This document shows positions 26,972 to 35,936 of a stretch of DNA of 64,000 nucleotides, piece by piece. Location of the stretch: positions 1 through 64,000 of the forward strand of contig NZ_MLJJ01000002.1 of NCBI RefSeq assembly GCF_002095575.1. The letters run 5' to 3'. Within the stretch, counting starts at the first letter, position 1. Each line of letters starts with the position of its first letter. This DNA is from Pantoea septica (lineage in GTDB: Bacteria; Pseudomonadota; Gammaproteobacteria; Enterobacterales; Enterobacteriaceae). Below the pieces are notes generated by a model. It was not told the DNA's origin, did not search any database, and worked only from the letters and a program-made list of their open reading frames with translations. The position numbers were made by a program, and so were the translations under genes.

Positions 26972-27964
26972 GGGCAGCGCCAGCGTCGGGCGCGTCGGCG
27001 CCTGCATCATCTCGCCCAGCAGGCTGGCGCGGTTATAGAGGCCGATACGCAGGTTAAAGTCGAGGTGCAGCCGCTCGTCGCCGCTCAGGCGGATTACGGG
27101 CGGCGGAGTTTGCGGCCGCTGACGAAACAGCACCGAACAGGCGAACGCGTCGCTGTTGCCGGCGTGCAGCTGCTGATAAAACCAGGCATTGGCGTCCGCT
27201 TTGCGTAAGTGGAAATTGACGCGGCGATACTCTTTTACCGCCACCTGCTGCGCCAGCGACAGCACCGCCTGCGCCGGGTGGTGAATTTTCTGTACGATAA
27301 GCGGATAGTCGTCGCGCTTCTTCAAATCGTTAATATAGTTCTGCACGCCGAGGTTTTTAATCGGCGCGAGCTGCTTCAGCCATTCGCGAATAAAGGCGTT
27401 GCCCGGCGCGGCGGCGATAAACCAGCCTTCGATAACCGGCGACAGGAAATTAAGCGTGCTGTTTTCGCGGTAATAGCCAATAACGTCCATCGGCTTATCC
27501 TGCTGAACCTGGTGCACCCAGTCGAGCTTCTCAAATAACAGCGTGCCGCAGTCGATACCGATGCCGCCGAAGCGGTGCAGCAGCTCCAGCCGGATAATTT
27601 CGCTTTTATGCGCAGAGGTCAGATCGGCGGAGATAAACGCCATCTCCGGCAGCCACTGCGTCAGCGTGCGCTGCGTTACCAGATGCAGGGTATGGTCGGG
27701 ATTATCCTGACGCAGCTGATTGATATTCACACGCAGCGACGGCGGCAGCTGGTCGTCGAGCCAGACCATCCAGATGGTTTTCGGGATCGCCGCGGGCGCT
27801 TTCTCGGCAGAGAGGATCACCAGATTCTCCTCCTGGCTGGCATCATATTCCGGCGCGGAGAGGGCGCTGTGCTTTTTTTTCTGCCACAGCATTTGACTGC
27901 TGAAAGAGACGCGTTTCCAGCTGCGCCAGAGAGAGTATGCAGGATGTTGACGGTATGGATTCAT
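26945..27964 (-). CDS. Capsular polysaccharide synthesis-type glycosyltransferase
   Basis: A 339-residue protein matching the Caps_synth/GT32-like fold: AAIPKTIWMVWLDDQLPPSL (about 57-76), HTLHLVTQRTLTQWLPEMAF and KSEIIRLELLHRFGGIGIDC (about 118-137). The last segment corresponds to the donor-binding RYxxLYxxGGIYxDxD region, here with GIDCG instead of a DxD. No other capsule genes are near, so it is an orphan transferase, possibly modifying LPS or a surface glycan. No signal peptide is visible; it is probably cytosolic. AGGTG precedes the ATG. Confidence 0.72.
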   Translation of the reverse strand: MNPYRQHPAYSLWRSWKRVSFSSQMLWQKKKHSALSAPEYDASQEENLVILSAEKAPAAIPKTIWMVWLDDQLPPSLRVNINQLRQDNPDHTLHLVTQRTLTQWLPEMAFISADLTSAHKSEIIRLELLHRFGGIGIDCGTLLFEKLDWVHQVQQDKPMDVIGYYRENSTLNFLSPVIEGWFIAAAPGNAFIREWLKQLAPIKNLGVQNYINDLKKRDDYPLIVQKIHHPAQAVLSLAQQVAVKEYRRVNFHLRKADANAWFYQQLHAGNSDAFACSVLFRQRPQTPPPVIRLSGDERLHLDFNLRIGLYNRASLLGEMMQAPTRPTLALPSGVDKARA

Positions 27965-28393
27965 GAGGCACCTGTTATTGTGATTATTGCGGCGGAGGTT
28001 TCCCCGGTGAGGCGTAGCGCAGCGCGCGCATGCATCTCCTCACGACTGTGTATAAAATCTCTTCATCAGTTTAATAAAGCATTATTTATATGCGCGCTAC
28101 GACTTTTGCTGAATTTCAGATAATCCGGAAAGCGGCGCGCCATATTGTCGATTATCGGCTTACCGTCTGCCTTATATTTAAATAAGAGGCTTCTTCTCTT
28201 TATTTATCGCAGCGGCTAAAGATAATCCTGGTTTTTATCTCTCCTCTTTAGAAATAGCAGGGGCTGGCTGAGTGCTTCATCGCGCCTGGGGATTAGGGTG
28301 CTTGTTTAACCGTGCTGATGTATTCATCCGGGGATGGTGGCATAACCGCAGTTGTCTACGCTTAAGGAAGGCTTACTGAGAAAAGGAGTCGCT
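27965..28393. other. AT-rich intergenic region
   Basis: About 430 bases between the divergent glycosyltransferase and beta-propeller genes. The middle (about 28040-28270) is AT-rich and should contain both promoters. I see no gene, tRNA or clear palindrome in it, and no ORF with family resemblance. Confidence 0.4.
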
Positions 28394-29347
28394 ATGTCTG
28401 AAACCACCCGCGGATTACTGGCGGTCGATAAGCAGGGCAATCGCGTGCTGTTTCTCAATCCCGAGACCTTTGCCGTCGAGCGCGAGCTCAACGCTTTCCC
28501 GCCGCGTCCGCATGAGCTGCTGATGCTGCCGGCGTGGCAAAAAGCCTATGTGCCGATTTACGGCGACGGCGCGCACGGCGACAATCCACACCCGGGCCAT
28601 AAGGTGGCGGTAATCGATCTGGCGAAGCGCGAAATCAGCGGCTTTATCGACCTTTCGCCGCTGCGCGCGCCGCACAGCGGTCAGCTGGGACGCGACGGCA
28701 AGGTTTATCTCTGCTGCGAAAGCAGCGCGGCGGTAGCGGTGATCGATCCGGCCACCGATCGCGTGGAAAAGAGCATCCCCGTTCCTTCACACAACGCTCA
28801 CCGCCTGACGCTCTCGCCCAGCGGCCGCAAGCTGTTTACCGAAAATGAAGAGGACGCCACCATTACCGTGGTAGATCTGTGCGAAGCGGAAGGGCGGGTG
28901 ATCGATACCATACTGCTGCCAGGCCCCATCGCCGGCATCGCGGCGTCGCCGAAGCATCCTTATCTGGTGGCCAGCGCGGCGGATGCGCCTTATCTCTACG
29001 TTATCGACCGCCAGAGCCACCGCGTGCGCCAGCGGCTGGCGCTGCCGGGACATCAGCAACCCTGTCAGGTAGTGCGATTCAGCGCGAACGGCGAGCGGCT
29101 GGTGGCAATAGGCGATGGCGAGCCCGTCATCACGCTGTTCGACGATCTCCTCAATCCGCTGGGCGATATTCCTGTAGGAAACAAACCCATGGACGGCTGT
29201 TTTAGCCCTGATAACCAGCAGCTGCTCATCGCGAACGAAGGCGACGGCACCTTAAGCGTGGTCGATCTGGCGCAGAACCGCGTAATCGCCACGCCGCGCG
29301 TCGGCACCGGCTGCGAGGTGCTGAGCTTTTTCGATCTGGTCAGATAA
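28394..29347 (+). CDS. YncE-like beta-propeller protein
   Basis: A 317-residue protein from ATG 28394 after AAAAGGAGTCGCT. It contains repeated propeller blades with phrases of the form VIDxxxxRVxxxIxVP (VAVIDPATDRVEKSIPVPSH, YLYVIDRQSHRVRQRLALPG, TLSVVDLAQNRVIATPRVGT) like YncE and lactonase/cytochrome d1-type seven-bladed proteins. No signal peptide is seen, unlike YncE, so it is probably cytosolic. The function is unknown; a ligand-binding or lactonase role is only a family possibility. The end overlaps the convergent phosphatase gene by eight bases. Confidence 0.75.
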   Translation: MSETTRGLLAVDKQGNRVLFLNPETFAVERELNAFPPRPHELLMLPAWQKAYVPIYGDGAHGDNPHPGHKVAVIDLAKREISGFIDLSPLRAPHSGQLGRDGKVYLCCESSAAVAVIDPATDRVEKSIPVPSHNAHRLTLSPSGRKLFTENEEDATITVVDLCEAEGRVIDTILLPGPIAGIAASPKHPYLVASAADAPYLYVIDRQSHRVRQRLALPGHQQPCQVVRFSANGERLVAIGDGEPVITLFDDLLNPLGDIPVGNKPMDGCFSPDNQQLLIANEGDGTLSVVDLAQNRVIATPRVGTGCEVLSFFDLVR

Positions 29348-29894
29348 AAGGGCGGTGATAGATCGCGGAACTCCAGTGGCGGCTGCTGGCGTGTTTTTCC
29401 GCCTGCCAGCCGCGCTTGCGCAGTTCGCGCGCGATCATTTTATTCATCAGGCCATGGCCGAGCAGCAGCACCGTGCCCTGCTCCGACAGCGTAATGAGCC
29501 GATCGGCGGCGCGCGCGGCGCGTTCGCGCGCCCGCAGCAGCGACTCGCTTTCGCCTGCATAGCCGCATAGCCACAGCATGCGCAGCAGCGCCAGCCAGAG
29601 CACGGCCGGCATTTCAAGACGGCGCGAGGCGATCAGCGGAACCGAGATTTCGCTGAACAGCGCGTCGACGTGGAGCGGCTGCAGGCCGAGACGCGTCAGC
29701 GAAGAGCGCGCGCGCGACAGGGGGCTGCAGACGATCACCGACGCCTGACGCGCGATGGTCAGGCTGCGATCGGGCGGCATGTCGCACACCGGCGCCATGT
29801 CATACGCCTCGCACCAGTCGGCCAGTCCCTGGGCGCTGAGCCGTCCGGCGGCGCGATGGTCGGGTTTGCCGTGTCGCATCAAGATAATGGTCAT
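29340..29894 (-). CDS. Histidine phosphatase family protein
   Basis: A 184-residue protein starting at ATG 29894 after GCAGGAGT (MTIILMRHGKPDHRAAGRLS). LMRHGKP is the catalytic RHG motif, and VLLLGHGLMNKMIARELRKR holds the second catalytic histidine. It belongs to the phosphoglycerate mutase-like superfamily, similar in size to SixA and CobC relatives. The substrate is unknown and no cobalamin genes surround it. Confidence 0.82.
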   Translation of the reverse strand: MTIILMRHGKPDHRAAGRLSAQGLADWCEAYDMAPVCDMPPDRSLTIARQASVIVCSPLSRARSSLTRLGLQPLHVDALFSEISVPLIASRRLEMPAVLWLALLRMLWLCGYAGESESLLRARERAARAADRLITLSEQGTVLLLGHGLMNKMIARELRKRGWQAEKHASSRHWSSAIYHRPFI

Positions 29895-30469
29895 AGGACT
29901 CCTGCTTCGTTCTGCTCTAAGCCTAATGCAAAGCGACACAATGTTAAAACCTGACTTAACCTGGTGAAACAGCGGAGAGTGTCATCCTCTCGTCATGTTT
30001 CCAGGCGATAACGCTATCCGCTTCGCTGCAACAGGTCACGGCCAGGTATTATTAAGGGAAAGTGTTAAGTGCTAAATGACACTGTTTAAAATATGCTCTT
30101 TCTTTTTATTTTAAGTAATTGTATTTAATGTATTAAATAGATTTAACCCCTTTCTGCGCTGTATGATTTTTGACAGCTATGGCTAAATTTACTTGATTTA
30201 TCTACGCGCGTAGATAAAATGGCCCTCAGTGATTACTCGCGGCGGACGATGCGAGAAAGGCCCAGCAGGTTTAGTCCTTTGGCTGTTTTATACGACCGGT
30301 GCTTAACATCGGCAGAGCAGTCAAAGTCAGAGATTCCAACACCAGGGAATTCTTTACTGACCGCAACAAGGGTTAGCCAACCAGTACATCGCCACCCGGG
30401 GAGTTCTGATTGCTATCAAAGAACCGTCCCACGGAAGGGCGTTCACGATCACTAACACAGGGAAATGGT
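29895..30469. other. Long 5' region of MHS transporter gene
   Basis: 575 bases without a supported gene. It holds a plausible promoter (TTGACA at 30170-30175 with a weak -10 near 30193-30199) and a 22-base perfect palindrome overlapping the expected start site, followed by a roughly 250-base leader that may be untranslated. The long leader could contain regulatory structure, but I saw no known riboswitch. Confidence 0.45.
30197..30218. promoter_or_regulatory. 22-base perfect palindrome, candidate operator
   Basis: Half-site TTTATCTACGC followed directly by its reverse complement GCGTAGATAAA. The central CGCG fits LacI/GalR-type operators. It sits just downstream of a possible -35 (TTGACA, 30170-30175), so a repressor here would block the MHS-transporter promoter. 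The LacI gene at 31938 is the nearest candidate protein. Confidence 0.65.
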
Positions 30470-31858
30470 ATGACGGCACAACACTCCGTTGAGCGCGATT
30501 CCACGCGTTCGCACTCCGCCGCCGATGAGCGGCTGACCACCTCTTCCGGGCGCAAAGATTTCTGGCGCGCCACCTTCTCCTGCTGGCTCGGCACGGCGAT
30601 GGAGTATGCAGATTTCGCGCTCTATGGCCTGGCGGCGGGCATTATCTTCGGCGATGTTTTCTTTCCTCAGGCGACGCCTGCCATGGCGCTGCTCTCCAGC
30701 TTCGCCACCTGGTCGGTCGGCTTTATCGCGCGTCCTATCGGCGCGGTGCTGTTCGGCTGGATCGGCGATCGCAAAGGGCGAAAAACGGTCATGGTCATCA
30801 CCATCATTTTGATGGGCGCTTCCACTACCTTAATCGGCCTTATCCCCAGCTACGCCACCATCGGCCTGTGGGCGCCCGCCTGTCTGGTGCTGCTGCGCTT
30901 TACCCAGGGGCTGGGCGCCGGCGCGGAGCTCTCCGGCGGCACGGTCATGCTGGGCGAATATGCGCCGGTCGAGCGGCGCGGGCTGGTCTCGTCGGTCATT
31001 GCTTTGGGCTCTAACAGCGGCACGCTGCTCGCCGCGCTGGTGTGGCTGGCGGTGGTGCAGATGGATCAAGAGAGCCTGCTGGCCTGGGGATGGCGCATTC
31101 CTTTCCTCAGCAGCGTGCTGATTGCGCTGGTGGCGCTCTGGATCCGTCGCCATCTGCGCGAAACCCCGGTGTTCGAGCGCAGAAAGCAGGAGCTGGAAGC
31201 GGAACGCGCCGCGGCGCGCGACGCGCAGCCGGTGGCGGATACGCGCGGATTCTGGACGCGCACGCGCGCGTTCTGGACGCTGGTTGGTCTGCGTATCGGC
31301 GAGAACGGTCCCTCCTATCTGGCGCAGGGCTTTATGGTTGGCTATGTGGCGAAGGTGCTGATGGTCGATAAATCCGTGCCGACCACGGCGGTCTTTATCG
31401 CCTCGGTGCTGGGCTTTGCGGTGATCCCGCTGGCGGGCTGGCTCTCGGATCGCTTCGGCCGCCGCATCACCTATCGCGGCTTTTGCCTGCTGCTGATGTT
31501 CTACGCCTGGCCTGCCTTTTATCTGCTCGACAGCCGCGAACCGGCCATCGTGATCCCGGTGATCGTGGTCGGCATGGCGCTGGCGTCGCTCGGCATCTAC
31601 GGGGTGCAGGCCGCGTGGGGCGTAGAGCTGTTCGGCGTTAAACATCGCTACACTAAAATGGCGGTAGCCAAAGAGCTGGGCTCGATTCTGTCGGGCGGCA
31701 CCGCGCCGCTGCTGGCGGCGGCGATGCTCTCCTGGAGCGGTCACTGGTGGCCGATAGCGGTCTACTTCTCCGCCATGGCGGCCATCGGTTTCTTCACGAC
31801 CTTTGTCGCGCCTGAGACGCGAGGGCGCGATCTCAATCTGCCGGAAGACGCCATCTAG
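30470..31858 (+). CDS. MFS transporter, metabolite:H+ symporter (MHS) family
   Basis: A 462-residue protein from ATG 30470 (AGGGAAATGGT upstream), twelve helices. MHS marks: FWRATFSCWLGTAMEYADFA, LYGLAAGIIFGDVFFPQATP, GWIGDRKGRKTVMVITIILM, GAELSGGTVMLGEYAPVERR and LRETPVFERRKQE. Close relatives (ShiA, YhjE, KgtP, ProP) carry organic acids, shikimate or betaine. It is followed by a LacI regulator and a nucleoside hydrolase gene, so a nucleoside or sugar-acid-like cargo is possible but unproven. The intermediate loop is typical. Confidence 0.87.
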   Translation: MTAQHSVERDSTRSHSAADERLTTSSGRKDFWRATFSCWLGTAMEYADFALYGLAAGIIFGDVFFPQATPAMALLSSFATWSVGFIARPIGAVLFGWIGDRKGRKTVMVITIILMGASTTLIGLIPSYATIGLWAPACLVLLRFTQGLGAGAELSGGTVMLGEYAPVERRGLVSSVIALGSNSGTLLAALVWLAVVQMDQESLLAWGWRIPFLSSVLIALVALWIRRHLRETPVFERRKQELEAERAAARDAQPVADTRGFWTRTRAFWTLVGLRIGENGPSYLAQGFMVGYVAKVLMVDKSVPTTAVFIASVLGFAVIPLAGWLSDRFGRRITYRGFCLLLMFYAWPAFYLLDSREPAIVIPVIVVGMALASLGIYGVQAAWGVELFGVKHRYTKMAVAKELGSILSGGTAPLLAAAMLSWSGHWWPIAVYFSAMAAIGFFTTFVAPETRGRDLNLPEDAI

Positions 31859-31888
31859 TGCGGCGTCGCTTCCCGCACGCTAACGAGC

Positions 31889-31913
31889 AGGCCGTGATGA
31901 TTCACGGCCTTTC
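31889..31913 (+). terminator. Terminator after MHS transporter
   Basis: Stem AGGCCGTGA / TCACGGCCT with a 4-base loop followed by TTCGTGTTT. It lies 31 bases after the stop and just before the LacI start, so it probably limits read-through to the regulator. Confidence 0.6.
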
Positions 31914-31937
31914 GTGTTTACATCGGGAGCTAAAAGT

Positions 31938-32972
31938 TTGAAACAGCCGTCAGGCAAAGTCACACGCAGCGACGTGGCGAAAATGGCCGGCACATCGGTG
32001 GCGGTGGTCAGCTACGTGATCAACAACGGTCCGCGTCCGGTGGCGGAAAGCACGCGTCAGCGCGTGCTGGAGGCCATCCGGCTGACCGGCTATCGCCCCA
32101 ACGGCGTGGCGCGTGCGCTGGCGTCGGGCAGCACCAAAACCTATGGGCTGATCGTGCCGAATATCGGCAATACTTTCGTCGCCTCTATGGCGCACGTTTT
32201 GCTGCAGGCCTCGCTGGATCATGGTCACGTGATGTTGCTCGGCGACGCGGGCGACGACCGTCAGCGCGAGCTGGAGCTGATCCACAGTCTGCTGAACCGT
32301 CAGGTCGACGGCCTGTTTTACAACAGCGTCGACCGCCATCCCTATATCGACGTGATTCAGGCCAGCGGGACGCCGTTCGTGATGCTGGATCGCGTTGAGC
32401 CGCAGCCCGGCGTCAGCATGCTGCGCGTCGATGAGCGTCAGGCAGCGTTTCAGGTCACCTCCCATTTGCTCAGCCACGGCTATCGGCAGGTCGGCATCAT
32501 CAGCGGGCCGCTGGAGATGCTTAACGCGCAGGATCGTATTCAGGGCTGGCGCGACGCGATGGCGGCGCACAGGACGCCGGTTGATGAGAGGCTGATCTTT
32601 CCCGCCAGCTATACGCGGCAGGGCGGCTACGAAGCGGCGCGGCGCATGCTGGCCGGTCCCGGCGCGCCGCGCGCGCTGTTTGCCAGTAACGAAGGGCAGG
32701 CGATCGGCGCGATTCGCGCTTTCTCCGAGCGCAATATTCGCGTGCCGCAGGATGTGGCGCTGGCCTGTTTCAACGGCACCGATCAGTCCGCTTTCCATGT
32801 GCCGACCTTAACCACCGTACGCCAGCCGCTGCAGGCTATGGCGCGCTGCGCCATATCCATGCTGCAAAACTGGGACGGCGAGGCGAAGCTGCACGAGTTT
32901 CCGCACTACCTTGAAATCGGCGAATCCTGCGGCTGTACGCCGCACATTAAAACCAACGCGACGACATCATGA
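31938..32972 (+). CDS. LacI-family transcriptional regulator
   Basis: 344 residues from a TTG start at 31938, chosen because CGGGAGC sits 7 bases upstream and the protein then begins MKQPSGKVTRSDVAKMAGTS. Helix-turn-helix and hinge: VAVVSYVINNGPRPVAESTR, VLEAIRLTGYRPNGVARALA. Effector domain: YGLIVPNIGNTFVASMAHVL to FNGTDQSAFHVPTLTTVRQP. The stop overlaps the nucleoside hydrolase start (ATGA), so the two are co-translated. It probably controls the hydrolase and one or both transporters; the 30197-30218 palindrome is a candidate site. Confidence 0.86.
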   Translation: MKQPSGKVTRSDVAKMAGTSVAVVSYVINNGPRPVAESTRQRVLEAIRLTGYRPNGVARALASGSTKTYGLIVPNIGNTFVASMAHVLLQASLDHGHVMLLGDAGDDRQRELELIHSLLNRQVDGLFYNSVDRHPYIDVIQASGTPFVMLDRVEPQPGVSMLRVDERQAAFQVTSHLLSHGYRQVGIISGPLEMLNAQDRIQGWRDAMAAHRTPVDERLIFPASYTRQGGYEAARRMLAGPGAPRALFASNEGQAIGAIRAFSERNIRVPQDVALACFNGTDQSAFHVPTLTTVRQPLQAMARCAISMLQNWDGEAKLHEFPHYLEIGESCGCTPHIKTNATTS

Positions 32973-33955
32973 AAAGAGTGATTATTGACTGCGATCCGGG
33001 CAACGGCATTCCCGGCGCCAATACTGACGACGGCCTGGCGCTCGCGCTGGCCCTTGCTTCGCCTGCGCTGTCGGTGGAGCTGATCACCACCGTCGCAGGC
33101 AATACGCCGAGCGACATCGGCGCGCAGGTAACGAAAGATCTACTGACGCGCCTCGGCTCGGCTATTCCGGTGGTGCAGGGCGCCTCTCAGGCGCTGAAAG
33201 AGGATCATACGCCCTGGCGCACGGCGCTTGATAACCGCGTAGAGCAGCTCGATCTGGTCAGGCTGTGGCAGGGCGTGCGCGCGCCGAAGCCGATGGCGGC
33301 GGACGGTTACGACGCGGCCGAGGCTATCGGCAGGCTGATTTGCGACAGCCCCGGCGAAATTACCCTGGTGGCGCTCGGCCCGCTGACCAACGTGGCCATG
33401 GCGCTGCAGCGCTATCCGGCGATGGCGGAAGCGGTGGCGGAGATTGTGGTGATGGGCGGCGTATTCGCGCTGGACGACTACATCAAAGATACCAATTTCG
33501 GTCTCGATCCCGAGGCGGCGCATCAGGTGCTGCACAGCGGCGCAGCTATCACGCTGGCGCCGATGGACGTGACCACGCAGACGCTGCTGACCCATCAGGA
33601 TCTGTCGCGCATCACTGCCGGCGATCATCCGCTCTCCCATTTTGTGCGCGACACGCTGCGTCCGTGGATCGATTACTCTATCCGCACCCGCCATCTCCCT
33701 GGCAGCTGGATCCACGATGCGCTGGTGGTCGCCTGGCTGCTAAATCAGCGCGTGGCGAACGGCACCGACTACCGTGTGGATATTGAACTGCGTCCGGGCG
33801 CAACGCGCGGCAAAAGCTGGCGCTATCGCACGCCGCTGCGCGTGGATGTCGGCATTCCCGTCGACAGCGGCGCGCTGGTTCATGTGCTGCACCACGTCGA
33901 TAACGCGCTGCTGCTGGAGATCCTCGAACAGGCTTTGACGCAGCTTAAACGCTAA
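32969..33955 (+). CDS. Nucleoside hydrolase (IunH family)
   Basis: A 328-residue protein of the inosine-uridine preferring nucleoside hydrolase fold. The N-terminal Asp cluster that binds calcium is here DCDPGNGIPGANTDDGLALA instead of the usual DTDPGxDD, with a longer spacing before DD. Other marks: TTVAGNTP, ITLVALGPLTNVAMALQRYP, VVMGGVF, DTNFGLDPEAAHQVL and the late His-Asp in WIHDALVVAWLL. It should split a ribonucleoside or related N-riboside into base and ribose in the cytosol. The unusual loop suggests it is not a standard Rih enzyme. Confidence 0.86.
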   Translation: MKRVIIDCDPGNGIPGANTDDGLALALALASPALSVELITTVAGNTPSDIGAQVTKDLLTRLGSAIPVVQGASQALKEDHTPWRTALDNRVEQLDLVRLWQGVRAPKPMAADGYDAAEAIGRLICDSPGEITLVALGPLTNVAMALQRYPAMAEAVAEIVVMGGVFALDDYIKDTNFGLDPEAAHQVLHSGAAITLAPMDVTTQTLLTHQDLSRITAGDHPLSHFVRDTLRPWIDYSIRTRHLPGSWIHDALVVAWLLNQRVANGTDYRVDIELRPGATRGKSWRYRTPLRVDVGIPVDSGALVHVLHHVDNALLLEILEQALTQLKR

Positions 33956-34017
33956 CCCGCAGGGCAACAGCCGGGCGATTCGCCTGAAGTGACATGCGTC
34001 GACACCCTTAGTTACAT

Positions 34018-34113
34018 CCTGACGTCAGGGATGCCAGCATTTGAACGCGCTCGCGTTTGGCAAAGTGCTATAAACAAAACGTTAACAATATCGTAACCGC
34101 TCCGGCGGTTACG
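34018..34113. promoter_or_regulatory. Palindrome and hairpin before SHS transporter
   Basis: A 12-base palindrome CCTGACGTCAGG (34018-34029) and a 9-base perfect hairpin CGTAACCGC / GCGGTTACG with loop TCCG (34092-34113) lie in the 206-base gap between the nucleoside hydrolase and the next transporter. The hairpin is without a T-run, so it could be an operator or an mRNA structure rather than a terminator. Confidence 0.4.
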
Positions 34114-34161
34114 TCTCTTTCTTTCGGACCTTTATCCGAATGGCTCTGACAGGATACGTTT

Positions 34162-35382
34162 ATGTTTAACTGGACCCCGACCCAGCGGAATGTGGCATTT
34201 GCCAGCTTCGCCAGCTGGACGCTGGACGCGTTTGACTTTTTTATACTGGTATTCGTCTTAAGCGACCTCGCGCAATACTTTCACGCCTCGGTTTCAGAGG
34301 TGTCGGTCGCGATTATGCTGACGCTGGCGGTGCGCCCGATCGGCGCGCTGCTGTTTGGACGGCTGGCGGAGAAATATGGCCGTCGGCCGGTTCTGATGCT
34401 CAATATCGTGATGTTTTCCCTGTTTGAGCTGCTCTCCGCCTGGTCGCCGAGCTTCGGCGCCTTTCTCGGCTTTCGCATTATTTACGGCGTGGCGATGGGC
34501 GGCATCTGGGGCGTCGCCTCATCGCTGGCGATGGAGACCATTCCCGACCGCTCGCGCGGGCTGATGTCCGGCATCTTTCAGGCGGGCTATCCGTGCGGCT
34601 ATCTGCTGGCCTCGGTGATCTTCGGGCTCTTTTTCGACGCGGTAGGCTGGCGCGGCATGTTCCTGATCGGCGCGCTGCCCATTTTGCTACTGCCGTTTAT
34701 CTACTTCAAAGTGCCAGAGTCGCCGGTCTGGCTGGCGGCGCGCGAGCGCCAGGAGAGCAGCGCGCTGTTGCCGATCATCCGCCAGCACTGGAAAATGTGT
34801 CTTTATCTGGTATTGCTGATGGCCTGCTTCAACTTCTTTAGCCACGGCACGCAGGACCTCTATCCCACCTTCCTGAAGGTGCAGCATCAATTCGACGCAC
34901 ACACCGTCAGCCTGATCGCCATCAGCTACAACATCGCGGCGATGCTGGGCGGCGTCTTTTTCGGCGCGCTGTCGGAGCGTATCGGACGTAAAAAGGCGAT
35001 TATGCTGGCGTCGCTGCTGGCGCTGCCGGTTCTGCCGCTCTGGGCCTTCTCCAGCGGCTCCTGGGCGATTGGACTGGGCGCGTTTCTGATGCAGTTTATG
35101 GTGCAGGGCGCGTGGGGCGTGGTGCCAACCTATCTCACCGAGCTGGTGCCCGCCAACGCGCGTGCGGTGCTGCCGGGATTCGTCTATCAGCTGGGCAATC
35201 TGATCGCCTCGGTCAACGCCACGTTGCAGTCGCGCATCGCCGAGGCGCATCACGGCAATTACGGCCTGGGAATGGCCATCGTCGCCGGTACGGTGGCGGT
35301 GCTGATCTGCCTGTTTGTCGCCTTCGGCCGCGAAACGCGCGGCATCGAAATATCAGGCGCGGTGTCGAAGCCGACGCCCTAG
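34162..35382 (+). CDS. MFS transporter, SHS (sialate/lactate:H+) family
   Basis: A 406-residue protein with about twelve helices. SHS marks: FASFASWTLDAFDFFILVFV, LTLAVRPIGALLFGRLAEKY, GMFLIGALPILLLPFIYFKV, PESPVWLAARERQ and FNFFSHGTQDLYPTFLKVQH. The family carries monocarboxylates such as lactate and sialate. It is the last gene of the nucleoside-hydrolase cluster and might export or import a product such as a sugar acid. The end overlaps the convergent YbaK-like gene by four bases. Confidence 0.85.
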   Translation: MFNWTPTQRNVAFASFASWTLDAFDFFILVFVLSDLAQYFHASVSEVSVAIMLTLAVRPIGALLFGRLAEKYGRRPVLMLNIVMFSLFELLSAWSPSFGAFLGFRIIYGVAMGGIWGVASSLAMETIPDRSRGLMSGIFQAGYPCGYLLASVIFGLFFDAVGWRGMFLIGALPILLLPFIYFKVPESPVWLAARERQESSALLPIIRQHWKMCLYLVLLMACFNFFSHGTQDLYPTFLKVQHQFDAHTVSLIAISYNIAAMLGGVFFGALSERIGRKKAIMLASLLALPVLPLWAFSSGSWAIGLGAFLMQFMVQGAWGVVPTYLTELVPANARAVLPGFVYQLGNLIASVNATLQSRIAEAHHGNYGLGMAIVAGTVAVLICLFVAFGRETRGIEISGAVSKPTP

Positions 35383-35843
35383 ATCGCTTCGCACACGTCT
35401 ACCCACTGCGCCTGCGTCAGCTCGGCCATACGCTGTGGGGTAATACGCACGGCGCTATGGACGGCGCCCGCTGCGGGCAGCACTTCGTCGAAGCGGAGCA
35501 GCGACTCGTCGCAGTAGACCTTCAGCGGATTTTCTAGCCCGAACGGGCAGACGCCGCCGACCGGATGGCCGGTCCAGTTCACCACCTCATCGACGCTCAG
35601 CATGCGCGCCTTCGCGCCCAGCGCCGCTTTCAGCTTGCGGTTATCGAGCCGCGCATCGCCGCGCGTGACGATCAGCACCACCTCGTCTTTGACCTTTAGC
35701 GACAGGGTTTTGGCGATCTGTCCCGGCGCGACGCCGTGAACGCGCGCCGCCATCTCCACGGTAGCGGTGCTTTGCGACATCTCGATAATCTCGATATCAG
35801 GTGCGTGTTCGGCGAAAAACTGCCGTACCGACTCCAGGCTCAT
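35379..35843 (-). CDS. YbaK/EbsC family aminoacyl-tRNA deacylase-like protein
   Basis: A 154-residue single-domain protein from ATG 35843 (GGAGA upstream; MSLESVRQFFAEHAPDIEII). The INS/YbaK fold marks are AKTLSLKVKDEVVLIVTRGD, ARLDNRKLKAALGAKA and HPVGGVCPFGLENPLKVYCD. Relatives hydrolyse mischarged aminoacyl-tRNA, for example Cys-tRNA(Pro) or Ala-tRNA(Pro). It resembles the free-standing EbsC/YeaK-like group rather than E. coli YbaK itself. Its role with a particular tRNA is not readable here. Confidence 0.83.
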   Translation of the reverse strand: MSLESVRQFFAEHAPDIEIIEMSQSTATVEMAARVHGVAPGQIAKTLSLKVKDEVVLIVTRGDARLDNRKLKAALGAKARMLSVDEVVNWTGHPVGGVCPFGLENPLKVYCDESLLRFDEVLPAAGAVHSAVRITPQRMAELTQAQWVDVCEAI

Positions 35844-35936
35844 CTTTTTCTCCATGCAGGTCGAAGGCGTAAAAACTGCCACAAGGCGGAAAAAGTGTAA
35901 ACGAGAGAAAAGGAGAAAGTGCGGCGGGAGACGGTT

